A stretch of DNA of 64,000 bases from Gilliamella sp. Lep-s35 (GCF_009795845.1 NZ_WTEX01000014.1:1-64000); one strand, 5' to 3'. Positions 9,487 through 20,661 are shown, counted from the first letter of the stretch. Translations and numbers: made by a program. Notes: generated from the sequence alone by a model not told the origin.

Positions 9487-11010
9487 TTATCCAATGTTTT
9501 TATGTAATTGAATTAGTAATCTGTCCATAGAACGATAACTTAATGCTTCTGAAATATGTTGCCGTTTTATATCTTTTGATTTATCTAAATCAGCAATTGT
9601 GCGCGATACTTTTAATATTCTATGCCATGCCCTAGCGGAAAGTCCTAATTTAATTAATGCTTGCTCTAGATATTCGCTATTTTCGCTTGATAATTGACAA
9701 CAGTATTGAATCTCCTTTGCACTTAATTGACTATTTAATTTATTATTTCTTTTAATTTGTATATTTCTTGCTTGTAAAACACGCAGTTTTACTGTTTCAG
9801 TTGATTCTGATGAAGTCGTTTTTTGGCTTAGTGCTCCTTTGGGTAATAACGGAACTTCAATAGAAATATCAAATCTATCAAGAAACGGACCTGACAATCG
9901 ATTTAAATAACGAATAGTTTGTTGTGGTGTTGTTCTATTATGAGTTCCTTGATAATGTCCTGTTGGACTTGGATTCATAGCAGCTATTAGCTGGAACTTT
10001 GCGGGAAACTTTATTTTTGCATTGGCTCTTGAAATGATAATTTCACCTGACTCAATAGGCTCTCTCAAAGCATCTAATACTTTTCGATTAAACTCTGGTA
10101 ATTCATCTAAAAATAATATTCCATTATGTGCTAGTGAAATCTCTCCAGGTTTGGGGATTGTTCCTCCGCCGACGAGTGCTGCAGTTGATGCGCTATGATG
10201 TGGCGCTCTAAAAGGTCTTTTACGCCAGTTTTTAATTGAACCATTTGGGCTAACTAAACTTGTTATTGCTGCACTTTCAAGTGCTTCATCATCAGATAAT
10301 TGCGGTAGTAAAGACGTTAAACGAGTTGCTAACATTGTTTTACCTGTTCCTGGTGGTCCAATTAATAATAAATTGTGCCCTCCTGCTGCTGCAATTTCTA
10401 ATGCTCTTTTGGCGTGTTCCTGCCCGATTATATCCTGTAGAGAGGGCAAGTTATTATCAACATCTTGATATTCACGATATTGGACACTTGGTAAATCAAT
10501 TTCATTATATAAATATTGGCATAATTCTAGTAAGTTGCTAGTAATCAATGTATTATTTTTGTGAATCAACGAAATTTCAGATTGGTTTTCAGCTGAAATT
10601 ATTAAAGTACGTTTATTCTTTTTAGAAGAAATAGCAGCAGGAATGGCCCCCTTTACCGCTCTAATATTTCCAGATAGTGCTAGTTCACCTAAAAACTCAT
10701 AATGTGATAAATTTTCTGTTGGAATTTGTTCTGTTGCGGCAAGAATGGCAATAGCTATTGGTAAATCAAAGCGACTTCCTTCTTTAGGTAGATCTGCTGG
10801 AGATAAATTTACTGTTATCTTTTTAGTTGGAAAGGTAAAACCACTATTAATAATAGCACTCCTAACTCGGTCTTTTGCTTCTTTAACTGTTGCTTCAGGT
10901 AAACCAACTAAAACAAATCCTGGCATACCATTGCTAATATGAACTTCAACGTTTATTAAAGGGGCTTGTATCCCAATAGATGCTCGTGTATAAATAATTG
11001 CAAGTGACAT
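9487..11010 (-). CDS. comM: ComM/YifB family Mg-chelatase-like AAA+ ATPase
   Basis: The 507-residue protein has the family architecture: an N-terminal Lon-like ChlI domain (SLAIIYTRASIGIQAPLINVEV) and an AAA+ core with Walker A GPPGTGKT at 218-225. ILFLDELPEF supplies Walker B, and HHSASTAALVGGG and AAMNPSPTGHY are further signatures. The C-terminal helical domain contains LSARAWHRILKVSRTIADLD. In naturally competent bacteria ComM is a hexameric helicase that promotes branch migration during transformation; in non-competent relatives (YifB) its role is less clear. The gene stands alone, convergent with glmS. Confidence 0.93.
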   Translation of the reverse strand: MSLAIIYTRASIGIQAPLINVEVHISNGMPGFVLVGLPEATVKEAKDRVRSAIINSGFTFPTKKITVNLSPADLPKEGSRFDLPIAIAILAATEQIPTENLSHYEFLGELALSGNIRAVKGAIPAAISSKKNKRTLIISAENQSEISLIHKNNTLITSNLLELCQYLYNEIDLPSVQYREYQDVDNNLPSLQDIIGQEHAKRALEIAAAGGHNLLLIGPPGTGKTMLATRLTSLLPQLSDDEALESAAITSLVSPNGSIKNWRKRPFRAPHHSASTAALVGGGTIPKPGEISLAHNGILFLDELPEFNRKVLDALREPIESGEIIISRANAKIKFPAKFQLIAAMNPSPTGHYQGTHNRTTPQQTIRYLNRLSGPFLDRFDISIEVPLLPKGALSQKTTSSESTETVKLRVLQARNIQIKRNNKLNSQLSAKEIQYCCQLSSENSEYLEQALIKLGLSARAWHRILKVSRTIADLDKSKDIKRQHISEALSYRSMDRLLIQLHKNIG

Positions 11011-11133
11011 AATTTATAATCATTAACATGTTGTATTTTATGATTATGATATTAGGAAATACCAAGCGAAGTATTAAACCATTTAATAAAGTGTGACACA
11101 TCACCCAATAAATGATTTAATTTTGCAATGATT

Positions 11134-11934
11134 TTAGGCTTGTTTATGTAAAATAACTTTTGAAATAAGTAATGATATGAAAAATAGACAAGTATTGCTT
11201 AATACTATTGATGGACCAGTTGGTGTGTCATAAAAAAATGAAAACATTAAACCTAAAATGACCGATAACATGCCTATTATGATGGCAATTAACGCCATTG
11301 CTTCAGGGGTTTTTGAATAATATTTCGCTGTGGCAGCAGGAATAATAAGTAAAGAGGTAATAATTAGAGCTCCAACAAATTTCATTGATAAACCTATTGT
11401 TAACGCTAACAATAAAACTAAAAGCAATTTTGTGAACTGCACATTAATACCATGGCTAAACGCTAATTCTTCGCTCACAGTAATAAATAAAATGTTATTC
11501 CATTTCCAAAACAATAAAGCACCAATAAGTATTACAAAAATAGTAATTTGATAAAGATCTAAATATGTTACAGATAAAAGATCACCAAATAGATATCCCA
11601 TTAAATCAATACGAATATTTTTCATTAAACTAATTACTACTAAGCCAAGTGATAATGCACTATGAGCTAAAATACCGAGTAAAGTATCAATAGGAAGCTG
11701 TTTTTGTGCTTCTAACCAAAGCAATCCTAAAGCAAGTAAAAAAGTTACAAAAATGACAGCATAAAATAAATTGATATTTAGTAAAAAACCAAACGCAATA
11801 CCAAGTAAAGCCGCATGTGATAAAGTATCACCGAAATAAGACATTCTTCGCCAAACAACAAAAGTACCCAAAGGCCCAGTTATACTAGTTAAACATAATC
11901 CTGCTAACAAAGGCGGCAATAGTAACTCAATCAT
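11134..11934 (-). CDS. znuB: Zinc ABC transporter permease ZnuB
   Basis: ZnuB is the inner-membrane channel of the high-affinity zinc importer. The 266-residue product aligns throughout with E. coli ZnuB (261 aa), including [21 protein letters not shown] and [20 protein letters not shown]. The reading frame is open for another 53 codons upstream, but that stretch lies inside znuC in another frame. The homologous start MIELLLPP is at 11934, overlapping the znuC stop by 8 bases, which suggests translational coupling. Strongly hydrophobic throughout, with about eight membrane segments. Confidence 0.95.
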   Translation of the reverse strand: MIELLLPPLLAGLCLTSITGPLGTFVVWRRMSYFGDTLSHAALLGIAFGFLLNINLFYAVIFVTFLLALGLLWLEAQKQLPIDTLLGILAHSALSLGLVVISLMKNIRIDLMGYLFGDLLSVTYLDLYQITIFVILIGALLFWKWNNILFITVSEELAFSHGINVQFTKLLLVLLLALTIGLSMKFVGALIITSLLIIPAATAKYYSKTPEAMALIAIIIGMLSVILGLMFSFFYDTPTGPSIVLSNTCLFFISLLISKVILHKQA

Positions 11935-12709
11935 TAATTTTTTCCCCATAATTAGGCAAAATAGTTTGTTTATTTTTTTCAATAGGCTGTTTGCAGCAAT
12001 CATGCAGATGATTGTGATGATGCTTATAAATAGCGATTTGTGATGCGTTATGTTTGCCAAAAAGTGAAATAAACTCAGGGGCATTAGAAACATTAGCCGG
12101 TGTACCGGAACAACAAACGTGATGATTTAGACAAATTACCTCATCCGTTTTTGCCATTACAAGATGAAGATCATGAGAAACCATTAAAACACCGCAATTA
12201 AACTGTTTTTTGGCATCAACAATTAAATCATATAATAACACTTGTCCATTGACATCCACCCCTTGAGTTGGTTCATCAAGAATTAATAATTGAGGCCGTT
12301 TTGCTAGAGCTTGAGCTAGTAAAACTCGTTGTAATTCACCTCCTGATAATTGATGCATCGATTTATTGATCAAATACTCAGCTTTCACCATTGATAATGT
12401 GTTGAGAATATCTTTGTTGTTTAATTGCCTATTTAGGTGCATAAAACGTTCTACAGTAATAGGTAGAGCTGAATTTAAATTGATTGATTGTGGTACATAA
12501 CCAACTGTTAAATTAGGTGTACGAGTTATTATGCCTGATGTGTATGGGACTAAACCTAAAATCACTTTTACGAGAGTTGATTTACCTGCGCCATTTGGTC
12601 CTAGTATTGTAATAATTTGATTAAGATGAAGTGATAATGAAACATCATATAATATTTTTTGTTGGTTAATTTCTACTGAAACATTATTAAGTGAAATTAA
12701 TGACGTCAT
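11927..12709 (-). CDS. znuC: Zinc ABC transporter ATP-binding protein ZnuC
   Basis: ZnuC is the ATPase of the zinc importer. With the start at [12 protein letters not shown] (12709), which matches the family N-terminus, it has 260 aa. Walker A is GPNGAGKS at 37-44, the ABC signature is LSGGE and Walker B is [12 protein letters not shown]. The ZnuC-specific segment [20 protein letters not shown] is followed by a His-rich tail ([11 protein letters not shown]) that may bind metal. Two earlier in-frame ATGs exist at 12721 and 12712. The gene overlaps znuB and is divergent from znuA across a Zur-type operator. Confidence 0.95.
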   Translation of the reverse strand: MTSLISLNNVSVEINQQKILYDVSLSLHLNQIITILGPNGAGKSTLVKVILGLVPYTSGIITRTPNLTVGYVPQSINLNSALPITVERFMHLNRQLNNKDILNTLSMVKAEYLINKSMHQLSGGELQRVLLAQALAKRPQLLILDEPTQGVDVNGQVLLYDLIVDAKKQFNCGVLMVSHDLHLVMAKTDEVICLNHHVCCSGTPANVSNAPEFISLFGKHNASQIAIYKHHHNHLHDCCKQPIEKNKQTILPNYGEKIND

Positions 12710-12741
12710 CATGTTAAGCACCCTTGCCTACAAATCTGTTA

Positions 12742-12756
12742 TGTTATATTATAACA
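12742..12756. promoter_or_regulatory. Zur-type operator between znuC and znuA
   Basis: TGTTATATTATAACA is an almost perfect palindrome and matches the core of the enterobacterial Zur box, which has the same position in the znuA-znuCB intergenic region. Zinc-loaded Zur would repress both divergent transcripts from here. The sequence is seen directly; the function follows from the known regulon. Confidence 0.8.
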
Positions 12757-12802
12757 ATTATTAACTCCATTTTATCATACTTTATAAATATAGGATAACG
12801 TT

Positions 12803-13759
12803 GTGAAAAAATATATTCTACTAAATAGTAAACGACTAACCCCTTTTTTAATGATATTTGGTTTATTAATATTTGTTCAAAGCTTGATTAATTATGCTAA
12901 CGCAAAAGTTATTTCGTCTGTAAAACCAATAGGATTTATCACTGAGGCAATCGCTTCAGGGGTAGCAGATACTGATGTTTTACTTCCTGATAGTGCATCT
13001 CCACATACCTATTCTTTAAAACCATCTGATTTGGTTAAACTTAAATCAGCGGAACTTGTAATTTGGGTTGGTGAAGATATGGAAAATTTTATGCCAGCAA
13101 TTTTGAAACGTATTGATAAAGAAAAACAAATTGAATTAATGGCAATACCAGAAATTAAAGCACGGCTTCAAACTAGTCATAATGTTCATGAGCATGAAGA
13201 TCTTCAAGACCATGATGCGTTAGATGAAGATCACCATGGCGAATATGATGAACATATTTGGCTTTCACCTAAAATTGCTAAGATTATTGCACGCTCAATC
13301 CATGATAGACTTATTATTTTGTATCCAGATAAAAGAGGATTAATCGATGAAAATTTAACCGAATTCATCATTAAGCTTGAAGAAACAGAACAAAACATTG
13401 CAAAAAAACTAATTACCGTACAAAATAGGGGCTATTTTGTGTTCCATGATGCTTATGGGTATTTTGAGGCACAGTTTGGATTAAAAAAACTAGGCAGTTT
13501 TACTATAAATCCAGCAGTTCAGCCTGGTGTTCAGAAAGTTTATGCTATTCAGCAGGAACTTAAAAAACATCAAGCTGTGTGTGTATTCCGAGAACCACAG
13601 TTTAGCCCTGCTGTTATAGAAAAATTAGTGAATGGAACAGATGTACGAGTTGGAGAATTGAATCCATTAGGAACGGATATTGCTCTTTCCAAAGATGCCT
13701 ATTCACAATTTTTATCAAAATTAACACAGCAACTGTTGGATTGTTTAGGTAAAAACTAG
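12803..13759 (+). CDS. znuA: Periplasmic zinc-binding protein ZnuA
   Basis: This is the substrate-binding protein of the ZnuABC importer (cluster A-I family). It begins at a GTG codon with TAGGA upstream. A signal peptide spans about residues 1-34 with cleavage after ANA. The zinc-binding histidines include PHTYSLKPSDL and the HIWLSPKIA segment. A His/Asp-rich loop at about 128-150 (HEHEDLQDHDALDEDHHGEYDEH) acts as the metal-collecting loop typical of ZnuA. The C-terminal segment VFREPQFSP is conserved. At 318 aa it has normal length. It is divergent from znuCB and shares the Zur operator; mepM follows after 28 bases. Confidence 0.95.
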   Translation: MKKYILLNSKRLTPFLMIFGLLIFVQSLINYANAKVISSVKPIGFITEAIASGVADTDVLLPDSASPHTYSLKPSDLVKLKSAELVIWVGEDMENFMPAILKRIDKEKQIELMAIPEIKARLQTSHNVHEHEDLQDHDALDEDHHGEYDEHIWLSPKIAKIIARSIHDRLIILYPDKRGLIDENLTEFIIKLEETEQNIAKKLITVQNRGYFVFHDAYGYFEAQFGLKKLGSFTINPAVQPGVQKVYAIQQELKKHQAVCVFREPQFSPAVIEKLVNGTDVRVGELNPLGTDIALSKDAYSQFLSKLTQQLLDCLGKN

Positions 13760-13787
13760 TTTTAGTAATAGATAGTTAAGGTTAATT

Positions 13788-15143
13788 TTGGCAAGACAAA
13801 TAAAATCCTCTGATTTTGAAAAAAATAATTTTAAAATTCCCTATTTTTCAATATTTGGGGTTTTTTTCATCGTTATCTTATTTTCTGTTTTGTGGCGTCC
13901 TCTCAATTTGGATCGAACAGTTTATGTTCCTTTAACACCTCAAGCTGAAACTACTGTAAATGATAGGAATCATTCTTCGGTTGTTGATGGAGATGAAAAA
14001 GTTGAGATAGTAAATGGAAAGCCACCTGTTGTTACTGAATCATCAGATGTTCCCGAAGATGAGATCGCTACAGATGAATTAGATAATATTATTGATGGTA
14101 AAGATAACTCTGTACAATATACAATAGTGCGTGGTGATACTTTGCATGATATCTTGCTTCGCTATAATGTTAATCGAAATGATATTTATCAGCTAACGAC
14201 AAAATTTAAGCAACTTGCAAATTTAAGAATAGGTCAACAAGTTAGTTGGACAACTGATGATAATCATAATTTGAAAACTTTCAGTTGGACAATATCAAGC
14301 AATAATATTCGAATTTATGAAAAATCAAACGGTAACTTTATAGAAAGTTCGGAAATAGCTGAAGTTGTACCACAAAATGTTGTTATAAAAGGTGATATTA
14401 AATCTAGTTTTGTCGCTGATGCTCGCAAAAGTGGGCTGACAAGTAATGAAATTGCTATTATAACTCGCGCTTTGCAATGGCGTTTAGATTTTCGTCGATT
14501 ACAAATTGGCGATAAGTTTTCAGTTGTTTTAACACGAGAAATGCATGGTAAAAGCTTATCTAATAGTCAGTTGTTAGGTGTTCGTTTTAAAAATGGAACC
14601 AAAGATTATTATGCTATTTTAGGTGATGATGGTAAATATTATGACATCAACGGTAATAGTTTATCTCAAGGCTTTTTTCGTTATCCTTTAGAAAAAAAAG
14701 CACGTGTTTCTTCTGGATTTAACCCTCGTCGTTTGCATCCCGTTACAGGACAAATAGCCCCACATAATGGTGTTGATTTTGCTGTATCGCGCGGTACTCC
14801 CGTATTATCTGTTGGTAATGGTGAAGTAGTAATTGCAAAGTATAGTGGTTCAGCGGGTAACTATATTGCTATCCGTCATGGGCGTCAATATATGACAACT
14901 TATATGCACTTGGATAAAATTTTAGTTAAACCAGGCCAACAAGTTAAACAAGGCGATAAAATCGGATTATCAGGAAATACTGGGCGATCAACTGGGCCAC
15001 ATTTACACTTTGAATTACATATTAATAATAAACCAGTGAATCCTTTAACTGCAAGCTTACCTATTTCAGAAGAGTTAACAGGCAAGTCTAAAAAAGTATT
15101 TTTGTCAAAAGTTAAAAGTATTAGCTCACAGCTAGAGTTTTAA
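13788..15143 (+). CDS. mepM: Murein DD-endopeptidase MepM (LysM + M23 domains)
   Basis: MepM cuts D-Ala-mDAP cross-links to let new peptidoglycan strands insert. The gene starts with TTG, supported by TAAGG six bases upstream. A membrane anchor lies at about residues 17-36, followed by an acidic linker, a LysM domain at about 105-150 (YTIVRGDTLHDILLRYNV), and a C-terminal M23 zinc peptidase. The metal ligands are in HNGVDFAV (H and D near residue 326-330) and in HLHFEL (near residue 405). At 451 aa it matches E. coli MepM/YebA (440). As in E. coli, it lies beside znuA and is transcribed the same way. Confidence 0.95.
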   Translation: MARQIKSSDFEKNNFKIPYFSIFGVFFIVILFSVLWRPLNLDRTVYVPLTPQAETTVNDRNHSSVVDGDEKVEIVNGKPPVVTESSDVPEDEIATDELDNIIDGKDNSVQYTIVRGDTLHDILLRYNVNRNDIYQLTTKFKQLANLRIGQQVSWTTDDNHNLKTFSWTISSNNIRIYEKSNGNFIESSEIAEVVPQNVVIKGDIKSSFVADARKSGLTSNEIAIITRALQWRLDFRRLQIGDKFSVVLTREMHGKSLSNSQLLGVRFKNGTKDYYAILGDDGKYYDINGNSLSQGFFRYPLEKKARVSSGFNPRRLHPVTGQIAPHNGVDFAVSRGTPVLSVGNGEVVIAKYSGSAGNYIAIRHGRQYMTTYMHLDKILVKPGQQVKQGDKIGLSGNTGRSTGPHLHFELHINNKPVNPLTASLPISEELTGKSKKVFLSKVKSISSQLEF

Positions 15144-15273
15144 ATTTATGTATTTATTTTATATTTAGGCGAGTACTTACCTGAAACTTTTTGACAAAAA
15201 TAAGGGCGAGGTATCCCAAAAAAATTATGGTATCATAAGTTAATTTTATTGAATAATAAGTGTTAGGTGCAGT

Positions 15274-17607
15274 TTGAACACATCAACAAAAACAGCCAAA
15301 AAGCGATCTTCAAAGAAGACTAAAAAAAATAAAAAAACTACACTCTGGCGAAGATTTTTGACATTACTATTTAAGTTATTTCTTGTCTTAGCCTCTGTGG
15401 CAATTATTTATGGAATTTATCTTGATCAACAAATCAAAGAACGAATTGACGGAAATGTTTGGGAGTTGCCTGCGGCAATTTACGGACAAATTATTGACCT
15501 TGAGCCTGATAGTGAATATAGCCTAAACGATGTGGTTACAATATTGATTGGTGCACAATATCGCCAGCAAGACACTAAAGCTACTCGGCCAGGTGAATTT
15601 ATTGTAAAAAATGATGCGGTTGAAATTTATCGTCGGCCTTTTACTTTTCCTGATGGTGAAGAACAAGCATTTAGAGTCAGAATTACTTTTTATGAAAATC
15701 GTATTGATCGTATCACTAACTTAGATACTGGACGTGATTTTGGATTACTTAAAATTGATCCTAAATTAATTACTATGATGCATTCTCCAAATGGCGAACA
15801 ACGGTTGTTTGTTCCATTAAAGGAGTTCCCTGATTCATTATTACAAACGTTAGTTGCCACAGAAGATAAACGTTTTTATGATCATCATGGCATAAGTTTA
15901 TATTCTATTGGTCGTGCTATTTTTGTTAATTTAACAACAGGTCGCACCGAAGGTGGTAGTACCTTAACTCAACAAACAGTTAAAAATCTTTTTTTAACTA
16001 ATGAACGCAGTTTAAGTCGTAAAATACGTGAAGCCTATATGGCTGTAATTTTGGATGGGCGTTATAGTAAAGAACGTATTTTAGAGCTTTATTTAAACGA
16101 AGTTTATTTTGGACAAGCGGGTAGTGAAGAGATTCATGGTTTTCCATTAGCAAGTCTTTACTATTTTGGACGCCCAGTTAATGAATTGACACTAGATCAG
16201 CAAGCAGTATTAGTTGGAATGGTAAAAGGGGCTTCATTATATAATCCTTGGACACAACCGCAACAGGTTATTGAACGCCGTAATGTGGTTTTAAAACTTT
16301 CTGAGCAACAAAGTATTATTGATGGTGAGCTGTATAACTTATTAAGTCAGCGCCCGCTATCAGTTTTGCCTAAAGGTGGTGTAATCTCGCCACAACCTGC
16401 GTTTATGCAAGTTGTGCGTAATGAACTTAAAAAACAATTAGGTGATAAAGCTGAACACCTATCTGGTATGAAGATTTTTACTACCTTTGATCCTGTGGCT
16501 CAATCTGCTGCAGAGCAGGCAGTAACAAATCAAATTGAAAATCTTCGAAAATCAACTAATAAAGAACTACAAGCTGCAATGGTTATTGTTAGTCGAGAAA
16601 CTGGGGAAATTCGCGCAATTATTGGTAGTGCTGAGCCTCGTTATCCTGGTTATAATCGCGCTTGGTTAATGCAACGAGCAATTGGTTCATTAGCTAAGCC
16701 TTCAACGTATTTAACCGCTCTTGGACAGCCCGATCATTACCAACTTAATACATGGCTTAATGATAATCCGCTATCTATTAAGCTTGATGGTGGGGGGTAT
16801 TGGGAACCTAAAAATTATGACCGTAAATTCCGCGATCGTGTTATGTTAGTGGATGCTTTAGCGCTTTCACTTAATGTCCCTACTGTTAATTTAGGTATGG
16901 AATTGGGACTTGATGCAACAAAGAATACTTTACAATCGTTAGGAATACCTGCTGAACGTATACCTAACTTACCATCAAGATTACTCGGTGCTTTAGAATT
17001 AACACCGTTAGAAACTGCACAAATGTTCCAAACGATAACTAATAATGGTCAACGTTCCCCACTTTCTATTTTAAGATATGTATTAACAGATAAAGGAAAG
17101 TTGGTTTATCAAAGCTATCCACAACAGCTTCAGTCTGTATCTCAACAATCTGCTTATTTAACTACTTATGCTATGCAACAAGTGGTTAATTCAGGGACAT
17201 CACGTTCATTAAAAGCTAAATACGGTTCATTCAATTTAGCTGCCAAAACAGGCACAAGCAATGATTCTCGTGATAGTTGGTTTACAGGAATTGATGGTAA
17301 AAATGTTGCTGTTATTTGGATTGGTTTAGATGATCACACTCCTATGAAATTGACAGGAGCAACAGGAGCTTTAAAAATTTATAGTGAATATTTACAAAAT
17401 AATCCACCAAAAAAATTAGTATTACCGTTACCTCAAAATATTTTTATGGTATCTGTCGATAATGATGGGCAGTGGCAATGTGATGGAAGTGGTGTTCGCT
17501 CTTTACCTGTATGGACAGTTAATTCTAAAAGTCTATGTTCTGACAATAATAAGTCAACGCCTGATAAGCAAACACCGACTTGGGTTACTGACCTATTAAA
17601 TAACTAG
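15274..17607 (+). CDS. mrcB: Penicillin-binding protein 1B, bifunctional glycosyltransferase/transpeptidase
   Basis: PBP1B polymerises and cross-links peptidoglycan. It starts at TTG, with AGG a few bases upstream. A basic cytoplasmic tail is followed by a membrane anchor (about 27-50), the UB2H domain for LpoB (about 60-150), the GT51 glycosyltransferase and the transpeptidase. The glycosyltransferase has its catalytic Glu197 in ATEDKRFYDHHG and the motif GGSTLTQQTVKNLF. The transpeptidase has SxxK at Ser472 (GSLAKPST), SLN at Ser532 and KTG at Lys658. At 777 aa it is shorter than E. coli (844), mainly from shorter disordered ends. Confidence 0.96.
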   Translation: MNTSTKTAKKRSSKKTKKNKKTTLWRRFLTLLFKLFLVLASVAIIYGIYLDQQIKERIDGNVWELPAAIYGQIIDLEPDSEYSLNDVVTILIGAQYRQQDTKATRPGEFIVKNDAVEIYRRPFTFPDGEEQAFRVRITFYENRIDRITNLDTGRDFGLLKIDPKLITMMHSPNGEQRLFVPLKEFPDSLLQTLVATEDKRFYDHHGISLYSIGRAIFVNLTTGRTEGGSTLTQQTVKNLFLTNERSLSRKIREAYMAVILDGRYSKERILELYLNEVYFGQAGSEEIHGFPLASLYYFGRPVNELTLDQQAVLVGMVKGASLYNPWTQPQQVIERRNVVLKLSEQQSIIDGELYNLLSQRPLSVLPKGGVISPQPAFMQVVRNELKKQLGDKAEHLSGMKIFTTFDPVAQSAAEQAVTNQIENLRKSTNKELQAAMVIVSRETGEIRAIIGSAEPRYPGYNRAWLMQRAIGSLAKPSTYLTALGQPDHYQLNTWLNDNPLSIKLDGGGYWEPKNYDRKFRDRVMLVDALALSLNVPTVNLGMELGLDATKNTLQSLGIPAERIPNLPSRLLGALELTPLETAQMFQTITNNGQRSPLSILRYVLTDKGKLVYQSYPQQLQSVSQQSAYLTTYAMQQVVNSGTSRSLKAKYGSFNLAAKTGTSNDSRDSWFTGIDGKNVAVIWIGLDDHTPMKLTGATGALKIYSEYLQNNPPKKLVLPLPQNIFMVSVDNDGQWQCDGSGVRSLPVWTVNSKSLCSDNNKSTPDKQTPTWVTDLLNN

Positions 17608-17617
17608 GTGAAATAAT

Positions 17618-18427
17618 ATGCCTGAATTACCGGAAGTTGAAACAAGTCGCCGAGGTATTTTGCCACATTTAAAGGGGCAGATTATCGACAAAATTATTGT
17701 TCGACAGCCTAAATTACGTTGGCCTGTTGATAGTGCTATAAGTAATGTGAACGGGCAAGTTGTTTTAGATATAAAACGTCGTGCAAAATATTTATTATTA
17801 CAGTTACCTAACAATTGGATAGTGATTCATTTAGGAATGTCTGGTAGTTTACGTATTTTACAGGCTCCACAAAAAGCAGAAAAACATGATCATATTGATT
17901 TAGTTTTAGAAAATGGCGTCATTCTACGTTATACCGATCCTAGGCGTTTTGGTTCTTGGCTTTGGGCAAATTCACTAGAGGAAATACCGCAGTTACAACA
18001 TTTGGGCCCCGAACCTTTAAGTAATGAATTTTGTGCAGAGTATCTATTTGAAAAAGCCAGAAATCGGCGAGTTCCGATTAAAAGTTGGATTATGGATAAT
18101 CATATTGTGGTTGGGGTTGGTAATATTTATGCTTCTGAATCGCTATTTATAGCAAAAATCAACCCTAATCGAAAAGTTAACTCTTTAAAATTAGAGGAGT
18201 TTGAAAAGCTAGTTGCCTCTATTAAACAAGTGCTTACCAAATCAATTGAACAAGGGGGAACAACACTTAAGGATTTTCTGCAATCAGATGGCAAGCCAGG
18301 ATATTTTGCGCAGAAACTACAAGTTTATGGTCGAGAAGGTGAGCAGTGTTTGAACTGTGGTGCAGAAATAAAATCACAAAAGATTGGACAGCGTAATACT
18401 TTTTATTGTGAATTTTGCCAAAAATAG
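17618..18427 (+). CDS. mutM: Formamidopyrimidine-DNA glycosylase (Fpg)
   Basis: This base-excision repair enzyme removes 8-oxoguanine and formamidopyrimidines. The N-terminal proline nucleophile and glutamate are present ([13 protein letters not shown]). So are the helix-two-turn-helix ([12 protein letters not shown]) and the C-terminal zinc finger CLNCGAEI...FYCEFC (C-x2-C...C-x2-C). The 269 aa match E. coli MutM (269). It begins 10 bases after mrcB and is probably transcribed with it. Confidence 0.97.
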   Translation: MPELPEVETSRRGILPHLKGQIIDKIIVRQPKLRWPVDSAISNVNGQVVLDIKRRAKYLLLQLPNNWIVIHLGMSGSLRILQAPQKAEKHDHIDLVLENGVILRYTDPRRFGSWLWANSLEEIPQLQHLGPEPLSNEFCAEYLFEKARNRRVPIKSWIMDNHIVVGVGNIYASESLFIAKINPNRKVNSLKLEEFEKLVASIKQVLTKSIEQGGTTLKDFLQSDGKPGYFAQKLQVYGREGEQCLNCGAEIKSQKIGQRNTFYCEFCQK

Positions 18428-18739
18428 TCGCATTTATTTTAAATGAATCACTTCTTTTATATAAAAATATCTCTTACCCCCCCTTTAAACCTTATCTAAA
18501 TAGGATTAGTATATTCAACTACAATAAAATAATTATTTTATATAGTAAAACTATTAATATCACAGAAATTTTTTATTTAAAATACTATAAAATTGTTGTC
18601 AGATATCGGTGGCTATCTTGTCGCTGTAATTTAATATTTTAAGGTTGATTGGCGATGATATTAATTAGGTTTATTTTCTTTTTATTAGTTTTTTATTTAA
18701 TTTAATTCAATAAATATTATTTTTATTAAGGAATTTAAG
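18428..18739. other. Non-coding, very AT-rich spacer upstream of tolB
   Basis: No convincing gene is visible. A 75-codon open frame at 18415-18642 has low-complexity composition and overlaps the mutM end. The stretch presumably holds the tolB promoter; AAGGAATTTAAG just before the tolB ATG is its ribosome-binding site. Confidence 0.5.
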
Positions 18740-20038
18740 ATGATCAAATTTGCTTCTCGCTTTTTGACAACTTGCTTTTTTTTGTTTTTTGCTACGATAG
18801 CTAATTCTGAAGTTAGAATTATTATTACCGATGGGATAAGTTCTGCTAAACCCATAGCTGTTGTTCCATTTAAATGGGCAGGAAGTGGAGAACCACCACA
18901 AGTCATTGAAGATATTATTGCTTCTGATTTGCGTAATAGTGGTAAGTTTAATCCTATTGGGATTAATCAAATGCCTGAAAAACCAACAACAGCTTCAGAA
19001 ATTACCCCCGCAGCATGGAATAATCTTGGCATTTCTGCTGTTGTAGTAGGTTCAATTCAACCCGATGCGTCCGGAAAATATTTGATAAATTATCAATTAG
19101 TCGATATGGTTAATCGACCTGGTGCAGTTTTGTCACAAAATCAATTTTCTATTGAAAAACGCTGGCTTCGTTATGCCGCTCATACTGCAAGTGATGAGAT
19201 ATTTGAATCTCTAACAGGTATTAAAGGCGCATTTAGAACCCGAATTGCTTATGTTGTTAAAACAACTAAAGGGCCTTTTTCTCACGAATTAAGAGTATCT
19301 GATTATGATGGATATGATCAAATTACTGTTCATCGTTCTAAAGAGCCTTTAATGTCACCGACTTGGTCGCCAGATGGCAAAAAAATAGCTTATGTAACTT
19401 TTGAAGGCGGCCATTCTTCGTTAGTTTTAAAAACATTGGATAGTGGTGCCGTGCAAACAATTGCTTCTTTTCCTCAACATAATGGTGCACCTGCATTTTC
19501 TCCCGATGGTAGCAAATTAGCATTTGCTTTATCTAAAGGAGGAAGTTTAAATTTATATATGATGAACTTAAGCAATAAAAAAATTACTCAACTTACTTCT
19601 AGTCGTAGTAATAATACAGAACCATCTTGGATGCCTGATAATCAAACTATCGTTTATACTTCTGACCAAGCGGGTCGCCCACAGTTATATAGTATCAATA
19701 TCAATACTGGCCAATCACAAAGAATGACTTGGGATAATACGCAAAATCAGAATGCAAGAGTGTCACCTGATGGTTCCTTTATTGCTATGATTTCAACTAA
19801 TAATGGTGAACAACATATTACTCGATATGATATGGATACAAAAACCTATCAACGTTTAACGGATACTTTTCTAGATGAAACGCCAAGTATTGCCCCAAAT
19901 GGTACAATGATCATTTATAGTTCATCGCAAGGATTAGGTACAATTTTAAATCTGGTTTCTACTGATGGTAATTTCAAAGCAAGGTTGCCAGCAACAGATG
20001 GGCAAGTAAAATTCCCTGCTTGGTCACCATATTTATAA
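18740..20038 (+). CDS. tolB: Tol-Pal system periplasmic beta-propeller protein TolB
   Basis: TolB links the inner-membrane TolQRA motor to outer-membrane Pal during envelope constriction. A signal peptide is cleaved after about residue 23 (ATIANS). The N-terminal domain contains [12 protein letters not shown] and SGKFNPI. The C-terminal six-bladed propeller shows repeated blades: [62 protein letters not shown] and [15 protein letters not shown]. At 432 aa it matches E. coli (430). tolQRA is not upstream here, unlike the usual operon; pal follows after 134 bases. Confidence 0.96.
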   Translation: MIKFASRFLTTCFFLFFATIANSEVRIIITDGISSAKPIAVVPFKWAGSGEPPQVIEDIIASDLRNSGKFNPIGINQMPEKPTTASEITPAAWNNLGISAVVVGSIQPDASGKYLINYQLVDMVNRPGAVLSQNQFSIEKRWLRYAAHTASDEIFESLTGIKGAFRTRIAYVVKTTKGPFSHELRVSDYDGYDQITVHRSKEPLMSPTWSPDGKKIAYVTFEGGHSSLVLKTLDSGAVQTIASFPQHNGAPAFSPDGSKLAFALSKGGSLNLYMMNLSNKKITQLTSSRSNNTEPSWMPDNQTIVYTSDQAGRPQLYSININTGQSQRMTWDNTQNQNARVSPDGSFIAMISTNNGEQHITRYDMDTKTYQRLTDTFLDETPSIAPNGTMIIYSSSQGLGTILNLVSTDGNFKARLPATDGQVKFPAWSPYL

Positions 20039-20172
20039 GAACAGTTTAAAAAACAATATTACAATTATTAAAATTGTGTAAAATTTAAGGTCGTTATAAT
20101 ATATACCTCTAATCTTTTTAGGTCGGTTAGATATATAAATAATAATTTATTCAAACAAAAGGAGTTTATACA

Positions 20173-20652
20173 ATGCAATTTTCTAAATTTCTTAAAGTAG
20201 CTGCGGTTACTTTACCTTTAATCGCAGTAACAGCGTGTTCATCTAATAACAGTCACAAGACGGATGGAAATTTAAATGGTGCTTTATCAAAAGAAGCTTT
20301 AGAACAACTTCAGAAATTACAGCAAATCAATACAGTATATTTTGATTTTGATAAATACAATGTTAAATCTGAATATGAAACTTTGTTAAATGCACACGCT
20401 GTATTTATTCGCTCAACTAATATAAAAGTTGTTATTGAAGGTCATGCCGATGAACGTGGTACTCCAGAGTATAATATTGCATTAGGTGAGCGTCGTGCAG
20501 CAGCAGTTAAATCATACCTACAAGGCAATGGTGTTTCTGCAAGCCAAATGGACATCGTTTCTTACGGTAAAGAAAAACCAGCTGTATTAGGTCATGATGA
20601 AGCAACTTATGCTAAAAATCGTCGCGCTGTAGTAACCTATGTTGGGTATTAA
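20173..20652 (+). CDS. pal: Peptidoglycan-associated lipoprotein Pal
   Basis: Pal is the outer-membrane lipoprotein of the Tol-Pal system and binds peptidoglycan through an OmpA-like domain. The signal peptide ends in a lipobox-like LIAVTAC, with Cys22 as the acylation site. The OmpA_C core has [13 protein letters not shown] and [21 protein letters not shown], including the Asp and Arg that contact diaminopimelate. Length 159 aa versus 173 in E. coli. A strong hairpin separates it from cpoB. Confidence 0.96.
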   Translation: MQFSKFLKVAAVTLPLIAVTACSSNNSHKTDGNLNGALSKEALEQLQKLQQINTVYFDFDKYNVKSEYETLLNAHAVFIRSTNIKVVIEGHADERGTPEYNIALGERRAAAVKSYLQGNGVSASQMDIVSYGKEKPAVLGHDEATYAKNRRAVVTYVGY

Positions 20653-20661
20653 TTGTATCTT

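Noticed and set aside
11935-12093. 53-codon N-terminal extension of znuB
   Set aside because: Lies within znuC in another frame; homologues start at MIELL at 11934.
18415-18642. 75-codon open frame after mutM
   Set aside because: Low-complexity Ile/Tyr/Asn composition, overlaps the mutM end, no ribosome-binding site, looks like chance in AT-rich DNA.
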